Source: Poriferisodalis sp022821985
Lineage (GTDB): Bacteria; Actinomycetota; Acidimicrobiia; Acidimicrobiales; Poriferisodalaceae
DNA length: 64,000 nucleotides
Assembly (NCBI RefSeq): GCF_965219595.1
Contig: NZ_OZ244781.1
Span: forward strand, 3,596,001-3,660,000
Direction of reading: 5' to 3'
This document shows, piece by piece, positions 1 to 8,317 of the stretch. Within the stretch, counting starts at the first letter, position 1. Each line of letters opens with the position of its first letter. Made by a program: the position numbers and the translations under genes. Below the pieces are notes generated by a model, which had not been told where the DNA came from, ran no database searches, and saw only the letters and a list, made by a program, of their open reading frames with translations.

Positions 1-1
1 G

Positions 2-1891
2 GCAATGGCTTCAGGCACGGCCTCGCTCCACGGCGTGCCGGTGGCGACCGTGACCGGCCCCGACGGCAGCATCGCGGTTGCGGCACCGCTGCAGGGCACG
101 ATCGTCTCGCTCGCTGTCGCCGAAGGCGACCCCGTCGCAGAGGGCCAGCAGGTGGCGGTGATGGAAGCGATGAAGATGGAGCACGTCGTGACCTCGACGG
201 TCACGGGCATCGTGCGGATGCTGGGCGTGGCGCCTGGCGACACGGTGTACGAGGGGCACTCGCTGCTGTTCGTCGAGGAAGCCGAGGTCTCCGTGGAGCT
301 GGCCGAAGCAGCCTCCTCGGTCGATCTCGACTACATCCGGCCCGATCTGGCCGAAGTATTCGACCGCCGCGGCTTCGGCCTCGACGAGAACCGGCCCGAC
401 GCCGTTGCCAAGCGTCACGGTCGGGGTCACCGCACGGCGCGCGAGAACATGGCCGACCTCGTCGATGAGGGCACGTTCGTGGAGTACAGCCCGCTGATGG
501 TGGCTGCGCAGCGCCGCCGCCGCTCCATGGAAGACCTGATCGCCAACACCCAGGGCGACGGCATGGTGGCGGGCGTGGCCAGCGTCAACGGCGACCTCTT
601 CGGCCCCGAGCAGTCTCAGGCCATGGTGATGTCCTACGACTACATGGTGCTGGCGGGCACCCAGGGCGGGAACAACCACCGCAAGAAGGACCGCATGTTC
701 GAGATCGCCGAGCACAACCGCCTGCCGGTGGTGCTGCTGGCCGAGGGTGGCGGCGGCCGGCCGGGCGATACCGACGGCATCGGCGGCTCGGGGCTGGACT
801 GCTGGGCATTCACCTTCTTTGCCCAGCTCAGCGGCTTGGTGCCGCTCGTGGGCGTCACCAACGGTCGCTGCTTTGCGGGCAACGCGGTGCTGCTGGGCTG
901 CTGCGACGTGATCATCGCGACCGAGGGCTCGAACATCGGCGTCGGCGGACCCGCCATGATCGAAGGCGGCGGCTTGGGCGTGTTCCGTCCCGAGGAGGTC
1001 GGCCCGGTCGACGTTCAGTGGCCCAACGGCGTCATCGATGTGCTGGTGGAAGACGAGGCCGAGGCGATCGTGGCTGCCAAGCAGTACCTGTCGTACTTCC
1101 AGGGCTCTGTCGACGAGTGGGAGTGCCACGACCAGCGCGAACTGCGGCATCTGGTGCCTGAGAATCGCCTGCGGGCCTATGACGTGCGCGACATCATCGA
1201 CAAGCTCTGCGATGTCGATTCGGTGATGGAGCTGCGCCGCGGCTGGGGACCGGGATGCGTCACCTCACTGGCACGCATCGAAGGGCGCCCGATCGGCGTG
1301 GTGGCCAACAACAACCACCATCTCGGCGGTGCCGTCGATGCCGACACCGGCGACAAGGCCGCCCGGTTCATCCAGCTCTGCGACGCGTACGACATCCCGC
1401 TGCTGTTCCTGTGCGACACGCCGGGGATCATGGTGGGCCCCCAGGCCGAGTACGAGGCCACGGTGCGCCATGCAGCCCGCATGTTCGTGACAGCGGCCAA
1501 TGTGACGGTGCCGTTCATGACCATCGTGCTGCGCAAGGGCTACGGGCTGGGAGCCCAAGCCATGGCCGGCGGCAGCTTCAAGGCGCCGACGTTCACCGTG
1601 TCGTGGCCGACCGGCGAGTTCGGCGGCATGGGCCTCGAGGGCTTCGTGAAGCTGGGCTACCGCCGCGAGCTCGAGGCCATCGAGGACCCCACCGAGCGCA
1701 TAGCGGAGTACGAGAAGCGAGTGGCCCGACTGTACGAGCAGGGCAAGGCCGTCAACACGGCCACGTTCTTCGAGATCGACGACGTGATCGATCCCGCCGA
1801 GAGCCGCGACTGGGTCCGCATGGCGCTGCTGGCGGCCCCCAAACCGCCCCCGCGCACCGGCAAGAAGCGCCCCATGGTCGACACCTGGTAG
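2..1891 (+). CDS. Acyl-CoA carboxylase: biotinyl carrier-carboxyltransferase fusion (5' partial)
   Basis: This enzyme transfers carboxyl from biotin to an acyl-CoA (acetyl/propionyl or longer chain). Numbering from the ATG at 5, residues about 25-92 form a biotinyl-carrier domain with the biotin-attachment motif EAMKMEH (Lys57). Residues about 108-628 form a complete carboxyltransferase of the PccB/AccD5 type, including GGNNHRKKDRM, the oxyanion-hole region around LLAEGGGGRPG, FLCDTPGIMVG and the usual C-terminal end KKRPMVDTW. The frame is open to the window edge, so a biotin carboxylase domain may lie upstream on the same chain, as in single-chain long-chain acyl-CoA carboxylases; ATG 5 may therefore not be the true start. 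The stop is TAG at 1889-1891. Substrate specificity cannot be read from the sequence. Confidence 0.88.
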   Translation, partial: AMASGTASLHGVPVATVTGPDGSIAVAAPLQGTIVSLAVAEGDPVAEGQQVAVMEAMKMEHVVTSTVTGIVRMLGVAPGDTVYEGHSLLFVEEAEVSVELAEAASSVDLDYIRPDLAEVFDRRGFGLDENRPDAVAKRHGRGHRTARENMADLVDEGTFVEYSPLMVAAQRRRRSMEDLIANTQGDGMVAGVASVNGDLFGPEQSQAMVMSYDYMVLAGTQGGNNHRKKDRMFEIAEHNRLPVVLLAEGGGGRPGDTDGIGGSGLDCWAFTFFAQLSGLVPLVGVTNGRCFAGNAVLLGCCDVIIATEGSNIGVGGPAMIEGGGLGVFRPEEVGPVDVQWPNGVIDVLVEDEAEAIVAAKQYLSYFQGSVDEWECHDQRELRHLVPENRLRAYDVRDIIDKLCDVDSVMELRRGWGPGCVTSLARIEGRPIGVVANNNHHLGGAVDADTGDKAARFIQLCDAYDIPLLFLCDTPGIMVGPQAEYEATVRHAARMFVTAANVTVPFMTIVLRKGYGLGAQAMAGGSFKAPTFTVSWPTGEFGGMGLEGFVKLGYRRELEAIEDPTERIAEYEKRVARLYEQGKAVNTATFFEIDDVIDPAESRDWVRMALLAAPKPPPRTGKKRPMVDTW

Positions 1892-1902
1892 GTGCCTGGA
1901 CA

Positions 1903-1943
1903 CTCGGATTCTCCGAGCATTTTGTACTCGGTTTTTCCGAGTA
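1903..1943. terminator. Two tandem hairpins in a convergent gap
   Basis: Two perfect short palindromes sit between convergent genes: CTCGGA-TTC-TCCGAG (1903-1917) and TACTCGG-TTTTT-CCGAGTA (1925-1943). The arms share the CTCGG/CCGAG core, so they can also cross-pair. The position suggests a bidirectional terminator. The similarity of the two palindromes would also fit a paired regulator site. Neither role can be proved from sequence. Confidence 0.45.
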
Positions 1944-1967
1944 TCGAAGTTGCTCTCGTCCGTTCGA

Positions 1968-4511
1968 TCAGGCGAGGAGTTCGGCGACGGCGAGTTCGGC
2001 TATGCGGTCGCTGTCGTAGCCGAGCACCTCGGTGAGGATGTCGAAGGAGTGCTCGCCGAGCGTCGGACCGCCGTAGGTCACCTGCGCCGGGGTGCGAGAC
2101 AGCGCGAAGCGCGACGCATCCACGATGGTGGTGCCCTGCTTGGCGTGAGGCACCTCGACCTGCTGGCCCCGGTGGATCACCTGCGGATCGGCGGTGTACT
2201 CCGGCGAGTTCTGCACGATGTGCGCGGCCACGCCGACGTCCTGCAGGCGGTGCATCAGCGCCACGCCGTCCTGTCCTCGGGCCCACCCGGCGATGATCTC
2301 GTCGATCTCGTCGTGGCGCTCATGGCGCTCGGCCAGGGTCAGATCGCCCAAGTCGCCCCGCCCCATCAGCGCGGCCAGCGACTGCCACTGGGTGTCGTCG
2401 ACACACGAGATCGCGATCCAGTTGTCGTCGGGCACCACGGCGGGGAACCGGTCGCTGGCTGCCGTCTGGTACACGCCCTGGGGCGCGATGTGCCGGTCGC
2501 GGTTGCCCACCCGGTGCGCCACCCGGCCGTTCACCGTGCGATCGAGCACCGCCGGCGCCAGCAGGTGCAGCGCCGACTCGGCCTGGGACATGTCGATGTA
2601 CTGGCCCTCACCGGTGCGGCGCCGGTGCTCCAGCGCTCCCATCACCGCCGCCACCAGCCAGCGAGGCGAGGTGTAGTCGGTGTAGGCGCCGAACGGCCCG
2701 CACGGCGCCCGATCCGGCCAGCCCACCGGATAGAAGAAGCCCGAGATCGCCGCGGCCATCGTTCCGAAGCCGGCGAGCATCGCCAACGGGCCGGTCTGGC
2801 CCATCAGGCAGCTCGACGCCATGATCACGTCGGGCCGGCGCTCGCGCACCTGCCCCCAGCCCATCCCGAAGCCGGCCATGCCTTTCGGCGAGAACGACTC
2901 CACGATCACGTCGGCCCAGTCGATGAGATCCCAGATGACGTCTAACGCAGCCGGCTTGGACATGTCGAGGCAGATGCCCCGTTTGCCGGCGTTCATGTTG
3001 TTGTAGAGCGCCGAGTACTCCGGGTCGCCGATGTCGTCACGGAACGGCTGCAGCGAGCGGGCCACTTCCAGTCGGGTTTCGGACTCCACCCGGATGATGT
3101 CTGCTCCGTAGTCGGCCAGCACCCGCGCCGCTGCGGGCCCTGCCATCGCCCACATGAAATCGAGCACCTTGACGTTCTCGAGAGGTCGTGCGGTCGAAGC
3201 AGTCTGGGCGCTGACGTCAGCGCCGGTGGCCTCGATTCGGGGCCGCGCCCGTGCCGGGGTTGCGTCCAGCTCGGCCAGTACCTCGTCGGTGTGCTGACCC
3301 AGCGTCGGAGGCGGGCCGAGCGGTCGCATCGGCGTGGCACTGAAGCGGGCATAGCGACCCGGGTAGCGCACCTCGGCCGATCCGTTTCCGTCGCCCAGAT
3401 TCTGGGTGACAGTCTCCCAGTACTCACGGGCGGCCAGCTGGTGCGAGTTCACCACCTCGTCGGCGGTCCACACCGGGGTGATCAGCACCCGGCGGCTCAT
3501 GGCCGCCTCCAGCAGCTCGGCCTTGGTCTTGGTGGCGAAGAAATCGTGCAGGATCTGCTTCAGCCGGTCGTACTCCGAGATCGGCTCTCGCCCGTCGAGC
3601 AGCATCATGGCGTACTCGGTCCAGTTCTTGTCCCGGGTGGCCTCGTCGCAGAAGCCCTCCTCGCACACCCAGTCCATGAGGCTCTGGGTGAACGCCCGGA
3701 AGCCCGGCCCGAACAGGAAGGTCACCGACGCATGCCCGTCCTTGCACGGCCACATGAGCTGGACATGCAGGCCCTCCACCAGCACGCCGCCGGCGTGGCG
3801 GGTCGGCGGCGTCGCGCCCAGCGGCGTGGACAGCGCGTACGACTGGCAGGCCTGGTTCATGCTCTGCTGGGCCGACATGTCCACGTGCTGGCCGAGCCCC
3901 GAGACGGTCTGCCGTTCCCACAGGGCGATCAGCGCAGCGCCCGCTGCCTCGGAGGCCGCGTTGTGGAATGCCTGCGGGAACAGGCCCCCGGTGCGCACCG
4001 GTGCCCGGTCGGAATCGCCGGTCATCGCCATATTCACCGCCGAGGCCTGCAGCGTCAGGTCCGAGACCGCCCAGTCGGCCTTGGGCCCGTCGGAGCCGAA
4101 CGGCGAGATCGACACGTACACCAGCTCGGGATTGATCTCCGACAAGGTGCCGTAGCCGAGCCCCACGGCGTCCATCCGGCCCGGGCCGGCCGATTCGATC
4201 AGGATGTCGGCCGCCGCAGCCAGGTCTCGCAGCCGAGCCGCGCCGTCGTCGGCCGCCACGTCCAGCACCACGCTGCGCTTGCCCCGGTTGTAGGCCCAGT
4301 GGTGCAGGGACCGTTCGGGATCCTCGACGTCTCCGGCATAGGGCCCCATCCGTCGGGCCGACGACCCCTCCGGAGGTTCCACGGCGACGACATCGGCACC
4401 CATCTGGGCGAGGATCGCCCCGCACAGGTGACCCCGCTCGTCCGTCAGGTCCAGCACCCGGAACGGGCTCAGCATGGAGGCGGTCTCAGAATCAGACGGG
4501 GCGTCAGGCAT
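1968..4511 (-). CDS. Double-domain class III (CaiB/BaiF) CoA-transferase, copy 1
   Basis: This is a family III CoA-transferase that moves CoA between carboxylic acids by a ping-pong reaction through an aspartyl-CoA thioester. The 847-residue chain holds two complete CaiB/BaiF domains joined in tandem, where ordinary members are about 400 residues and dimerise. Each half starts with a VLDLTDERG/VLDFMWAMAG Rossmann segment. Each half keeps the catalytic Asp in the GQ-x-x-DMS motif (Asp211 in half 1, GLGQHVDMS; Asp640 in half 2, GEGQYIDMS), so both sites look active. The start is ATG 4511; an in-frame GTG at 4517 is the alternative. It lies 70 bases downstream of a close paralogue in the same orientation, and a carboxylase faces it. 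The substrate is unknown. Confidence 0.85.
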   Translation of the reverse strand: MPDAPSDSETASMLSPFRVLDLTDERGHLCGAILAQMGADVVAVEPPEGSSARRMGPYAGDVEDPERSLHHWAYNRGKRSVVLDVAADDGAARLRDLAAAADILIESAGPGRMDAVGLGYGTLSEINPELVYVSISPFGSDGPKADWAVSDLTLQASAVNMAMTGDSDRAPVRTGGLFPQAFHNAASEAAGAALIALWERQTVSGLGQHVDMSAQQSMNQACQSYALSTPLGATPPTRHAGGVLVEGLHVQLMWPCKDGHASVTFLFGPGFRAFTQSLMDWVCEEGFCDEATRDKNWTEYAMMLLDGREPISEYDRLKQILHDFFATKTKAELLEAAMSRRVLITPVWTADEVVNSHQLAAREYWETVTQNLGDGNGSAEVRYPGRYARFSATPMRPLGPPPTLGQHTDEVLAELDATPARARPRIEATGADVSAQTASTARPLENVKVLDFMWAMAGPAAARVLADYGADIIRVESETRLEVARSLQPFRDDIGDPEYSALYNNMNAGKRGICLDMSKPAALDVIWDLIDWADVIVESFSPKGMAGFGMGWGQVRERRPDVIMASSCLMGQTGPLAMLAGFGTMAAAISGFFYPVGWPDRAPCGPFGAYTDYTSPRWLVAAVMGALEHRRRTGEGQYIDMSQAESALHLLAPAVLDRTVNGRVAHRVGNRDRHIAPQGVYQTAASDRFPAVVPDDNWIAISCVDDTQWQSLAALMGRGDLGDLTLAERHERHDEIDEIIAGWARGQDGVALMHRLQDVGVAAHIVQNSPEYTADPQVIHRGQQVEVPHAKQGTTIVDASRFALSRTPAQVTYGGPTLGEHSFDILTEVLGYDSDRIAELAVAELLA

Positions 4512-4512
4512 C

Positions 4513-4528
4513 CGCACATTTCAGCACG
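4513..4528 (-). promoter_or_regulatory. Conserved 16-bp element before CoA-transferase copy 1
   Basis: The 16 bases cgcacatttcagcacg (+ strand) abut the start of this gene and are identical to those abutting the start of the paralogue (7121-7136). The flanking bases differ. The element may be a retained piece of the duplication or a shared translation or regulatory signal. Confidence 0.4.
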
Positions 4529-4581
4529 GACGCGCAGTGTGCTCCGGGCTTGGTTGCCTGACCCCCGCAGAGACGCCGGAC

Positions 4582-7119
4582 CTACTCCAGCAGTTCGGCT
4601 ACGGCGAGCTCTGCGATGCGGTCGCCGTCGTAGGCGAGCGTCTCGGTGAGCACCTCGAACGTGTGCTCGCCGAGCGTCGGCCCGCCGCGGTCCACCTGGG
4701 CTGGCGTGCGCGACAGCACGAAGCGCGTGTTCTCGACCGTCGTGGTGCCCTGCTTGCCGTGCGGCACCTCGACCAGCGCGTTGCGGTGCAGCAGCTGCGG
4801 GTCCACGGTGAACTCGGGCGAGTTCTGCACGATGTGGGCGGCCACGCCCGCGGCTTGCAGCTCGGCCATCAGCTCGTTGCCGTTGCGGTCCCGGGTCCAC
4901 GCTGAGATGGTGTCGTCCAGCTCGTCGTGACGTGCGTGGCGTTCGCCGACACTCAGCGACGCGAGGTCGTCGCGACCTATCGCGCTCGCCAGCGCGGCCC
5001 ACTGACCGTCGTCGAGGCAGGAGATCGCGATCCAGTTGTCGTCGTGGTCCTCGCCGGCTGAGCTGCCTGCGGCGGTCTGGTACGCACCCTGGGGCGCGAA
5101 CACCATGTCCCGGTTGGCCGCCGATTCCCAGATGCGGCCGTTGGTGGTCCGCTCGAGCAAGGCCGGTGCCATCAGGTGCAGCGCCGCCTCCGACTGCGAC
5201 AGGTCCACGTACTGCCCACGGCCGGTCTGGCGCTTGTGCTCCAGCGCCCCCATCACCGCGGCCACCAGCCAGCGGGGCGAGGTGTAGTCGGTGTAGGCCG
5301 TGAACGGGCCGCACGGTGCCCGGTCGGGCCATCCCACCGGGTAGAAGAACCCGGAGATCGCCGCTGCCATGGTGCCAAAGCCTGCGAGCAGCGCCAGCGG
5401 TCCGGTCTGTCCCATCAGGCAGCTCGACGCCATCACGACATCGGGCCGCCTCTCGTGTACCTGTGACCAGCCCATGCCCCAACCCGTCATGGCTTTCGGG
5501 GAGAACGACTCCAGGATCACGTCCGCCCAGTCGATGAGATCCCAGATGACGTCCAGCGCCTCCGGCTTGGACATGTCGAGCGCGAGGCCGCGCTTGCCCG
5601 CGTTCAAGTTGCTGAACAGACCCGAGCCATCCGGGTCGCCGACGTCGTCGTGGAACGGCTGGATGGAGCGCACCGCGTCGAGCTTGTTGGCCGACTCCAC
5701 GCGGATCACCTCGGCGCCGTAGTCGGCGAGCACCCGCGACGCCGCCGGTCCGGCCATCGCCCACATGAAGTCGAGCACCTTGACGCCCTCGAGCGGCGGC
5801 GAGGTGTGCGCCACCGGCGCAACCGACGCCGGCACCGCGGGCAAGCGCTCCCCCGCCTCCAACTCGGCCAGCACTTCGCCGGTGTGCTCGCCCAGCGTGG
5901 GCGGGCGCCGCAGGTTGACGAGCGGGGTCTCGCTGAACTTTGCAAACGGACCGGGATAGCGGACCGCGGCGGGATCAAACGAGCCCGCGCCGGCGTCGGG
6001 CACAACATCGCTGTGGTCGACGTCCTCCCAGTACTCGCGGACCGCCAGCTGCTCGGAGTCGACCACCTCGCCCGTCGTCGACACCGGCGTGATGAGCAGC
6101 CGGCGGCTCATGGCCGCATCGAGCAGCTCGGCCTTGGTCTTGGTGGCAAAGAACTCGGTCAGGATCTGCTTGAGCCGCTCGTATTCGGAGACCGGCTCGC
6201 GGCCGTCGAGCAGCATCATCGCGTACTCAGTCCAGTTCTTGTCCCTGCTGGCCTCATCGCAGAAGCCCTCGTCGTGCACCCAGTCCATGAGGTTCTGGGT
6301 GAACGCACGGAAGCCCGGCCCGAACAGGAATGTCACCGAGGCATGCCCGTCGGCACAGGCCCACATGAGCTGGATGTCGATGCCCTGCAGGCTGGCGCCG
6401 CCGGCGATCCGCTGCGTCACGGTGGCATTCAGCGACGTGTTGAGCGTCGACGACATCGATGCCTGACTCATCGACTGCTGGGCAGACATGTCGATGTGCT
6501 GACCGAGCCCCGAGCGCGTCTGGCGTTCCCACAGGGCAATGAGTGCTGCGCCGGCCCCTTCGGAGGCGGCGTTGTGCATGGCTTGGGGCAGCGTGCCGCC
6601 CGCTCGCAGCGGCGCACGGTCCTTGTCACCGGTGACGGCCATGTTCACTGCCGAGGCCTGCAGCACCAAGTCCGACGCCACCCAGTTGGCTTTCGGCCCA
6701 TCGCTGCCGAATGGCGTGACCGAGACATGGATGAGCGCAGGGTTGAGTTCGGCCAGGACATCGCGGCCAAGGCCCAGCGCCTCCGCCTCGCCGGGATCGA
6801 AGCACTCGAACACGACATCCGCCCCGGCAATGAGCGCCTTGGCCTGCTCGACGCCATCGGCCGTGCCGAGGTCGAGCACCACGCTGCGCTTGCCCCGGTT
6901 GTAGGACCAATGGTGCAGCGAGCGCTCCAGGTCGGCGACATCGCCGGCGAAGGGGGCCAGCCTTCGTGCCGACGAGCCCTCGGGAGGCTCGATCGCAATC
7001 ACATCAGCGCCCATCTGGGCCCAGATCGCCCCGGCTAGGTGGCCGCGCTCGTCTGTCAGATCGACGACCCGGTAGTCCGCCAGAACGCCCCGGGCATCAG
7101 TGTTCGTATCCCCACTCAT
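4582..7119 (-). CDS. Double-domain class III (CaiB/BaiF) CoA-transferase, copy 2
   Basis: This paralogue of the gene just downstream has the same fused two-domain architecture (845 residues from ATG 7119; GTG 7125 is an alternative start). Half 1 carries GLGQHIDMS with the catalytic Asp at residue 210. Half 2 carries GRGQYVDLSQSEAALH, again with the Asp present. Long blocks are shared with copy 1, for example SVTFLFGPGFRAFTQ and NWTEYAMMLLDGREP. N-terminal halves, linkers and C-termini have diverged enough that this is not a recent duplication. The two genes probably form one transcription unit read from the promoter region 7126-7218. They may act as paired or heteromeric transferases on a dicarboxylic or aromatic acyl group, but the substrate is not known. 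Confidence 0.85.
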   Translation of the reverse strand: MSGDTNTDARGVLADYRVVDLTDERGHLAGAIWAQMGADVIAIEPPEGSSARRLAPFAGDVADLERSLHHWSYNRGKRSVVLDLGTADGVEQAKALIAGADVVFECFDPGEAEALGLGRDVLAELNPALIHVSVTPFGSDGPKANWVASDLVLQASAVNMAVTGDKDRAPLRAGGTLPQAMHNAASEGAGAALIALWERQTRSGLGQHIDMSAQQSMSQASMSSTLNTSLNATVTQRIAGGASLQGIDIQLMWACADGHASVTFLFGPGFRAFTQNLMDWVHDEGFCDEASRDKNWTEYAMMLLDGREPVSEYERLKQILTEFFATKTKAELLDAAMSRRLLITPVSTTGEVVDSEQLAVREYWEDVDHSDVVPDAGAGSFDPAAVRYPGPFAKFSETPLVNLRRPPTLGEHTGEVLAELEAGERLPAVPASVAPVAHTSPPLEGVKVLDFMWAMAGPAASRVLADYGAEVIRVESANKLDAVRSIQPFHDDVGDPDGSGLFSNLNAGKRGLALDMSKPEALDVIWDLIDWADVILESFSPKAMTGWGMGWSQVHERRPDVVMASSCLMGQTGPLALLAGFGTMAAAISGFFYPVGWPDRAPCGPFTAYTDYTSPRWLVAAVMGALEHKRQTGRGQYVDLSQSEAALHLMAPALLERTTNGRIWESAANRDMVFAPQGAYQTAAGSSAGEDHDDNWIAISCLDDGQWAALASAIGRDDLASLSVGERHARHDELDDTISAWTRDRNGNELMAELQAAGVAAHIVQNSPEFTVDPQLLHRNALVEVPHGKQGTTTVENTRFVLSRTPAQVDRGGPTLGEHTFEVLTETLAYDGDRIAELAVAELLE

Positions 7120-7120
7120 G

Positions 7121-7136
7121 CGCACATTTCAGCACG
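7121..7136 (-). promoter_or_regulatory. Conserved 16-bp element before CoA-transferase copy 2
   Basis: This is the second copy of the 16-bp sequence cgcacatttcagcacg immediately preceding a CoA-transferase start. See the copy at 4513-4528. Confidence 0.4.
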
Positions 7137-7218
7137 CTCCCGCGGGGTGGATGGCCGGAGAACGGGCAACTCGGCCCAGCCGTCCGCGATCGGCTTCATC
7201 TGAGTGGCCCTGCCGTTG

Positions 7219-8253
7219 TCAGCCCAGCGACTCGATCTCCGCCGAGGCCGATTCCTCCCTGGTGAGCAGGTCGGCGTAGATCAGCAGGTGAAACACCGCA
7301 CCCAGCACGAAGATGAGCGGGAAGATGACGGCATTGATGAAGAGATCGCCATACAAAGCGGGCAATGGCAGCGCGCCCAGGCCTGCGCCAAGCCCAAGTC
7401 CGACGATGTTCGCCGCGAACCCCAGCAGCATGACCCTCCCCCAGATGGCCGCTTTGCGGCCGCGGATCAGCCGCCACCAGCGCCGTGGTGAGGGAATGCG
7501 CGGTTCGACGTATGCCATTACGAAGTAGATGGCCAACAGCGGGAAGAACACCACTATCGCTGCGAGGTACGCCAGCATCCACACGATGCCGAGCGGCTCG
7601 GCGAGCAATAGCAGCAGCACACCGAGGCCGCACCCCGCCAAGCCCATAACCAGACCTATGAGCACGGACAGGCCGAAAACCTTGGGCATACGTCGCACGG
7701 ACGCCGTGAGCGTGTCTCCGAAGTGGGTGGGCCGCCCTCGGAGGTCGTCAAGGGCCATACGCGAAATGGCGATGTCCTGCACCAGGAAGCCGAGGCAGCA
7801 CAAGAACGCGAAAGCGAAGAGCAGGACGATCGCAGTGGTCGTTGGCGTGACGTCGAAAGACCTCAGCCAAGCCTCGAAGTCGAACACCGTGCCGCCTGTC
7901 GGGTCGGTCAGTTCGGAGATCTTGGAGAAGAACTTGCCGCCGAACAGTGCGTTCAGCCCCAAGAACAGCATCACGAACGCCACCAAGTAACCCGCGACGC
8001 CGATCAGGACGAACTCCCCGAAGGGCCGCCAGCGCCGACCGATGAGCGACAGCGAATCACGAATGAGGTCGGGAATGCGTCGGAGCTCGCCGGGCGCGAG
8101 CGGACGGTGGTGCCACTGAGGTCGTTCTGGGTTGGATCCGGGCGGCGGTGCAGGCCGTGGTCGCCCGGGAGGCAGTGGTGACCACATTCCGGTCTCGTCA
8201 TCGTCCTGGGACGGCGGCGGCACGGATCGGGGTCGCTTGTCGCTCTCGGCCAC
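7219..8253 (-). CDS. Multi-pass membrane protein with proline-rich N-terminus
   Basis: The function is not recognised. Residues 1-60 are a charged, Pro-rich cytoplasmic-like segment (PPPSQDDDE, PLPPGRPRPAPPP). The rest has about six hydrophobic helices in three pairs: near residues 80-100 (FVLIGVAGYLVAFVMLFLG), 140-160 (AIVLLFAFAFLCCLGFL), 195-215, 220-245, 270-290 and 305-330. The layout resembles the loosely defined bacterial family related to the membrane domain of glycerophosphodiester phosphodiesterases, sometimes called DUF975-like, but this is a topological resemblance only. It is transcribed away from the deacetylase gene at 8318, sharing a 64-bp divergent promoter region. No catalytic motif is visible. 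Confidence 0.7.
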   Translation of the reverse strand: MAESDKRPRSVPPPSQDDDETGMWSPLPPGRPRPAPPPGSNPERPQWHHRPLAPGELRRIPDLIRDSLSLIGRRWRPFGEFVLIGVAGYLVAFVMLFLGLNALFGGKFFSKISELTDPTGGTVFDFEAWLRSFDVTPTTTAIVLLFAFAFLCCLGFLVQDIAISRMALDDLRGRPTHFGDTLTASVRRMPKVFGLSVLIGLVMGLAGCGLGVLLLLLAEPLGIVWMLAYLAAIVVFFPLLAIYFVMAYVEPRIPSPRRWWRLIRGRKAAIWGRVMLLGFAANIVGLGLGAGLGALPLPALYGDLFINAVIFPLIFVLGAVFHLLIYADLLTREESASAEIESLG

Positions 8254-8317
8254 GGTCAGATGTTAGGTCGGCCGCCACTCCTGTTGGTCGGCAAAGGACG
8301 CGCGTAGCGTCGCAGGC

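Noticed and set aside
4582..4905. Plus-strand small ORFs over the CoA-transferase genes
   Set aside because: They are reverse-strand shadows of a conserved enzyme gene with no independent signal such as a ribosome-binding site or domain.
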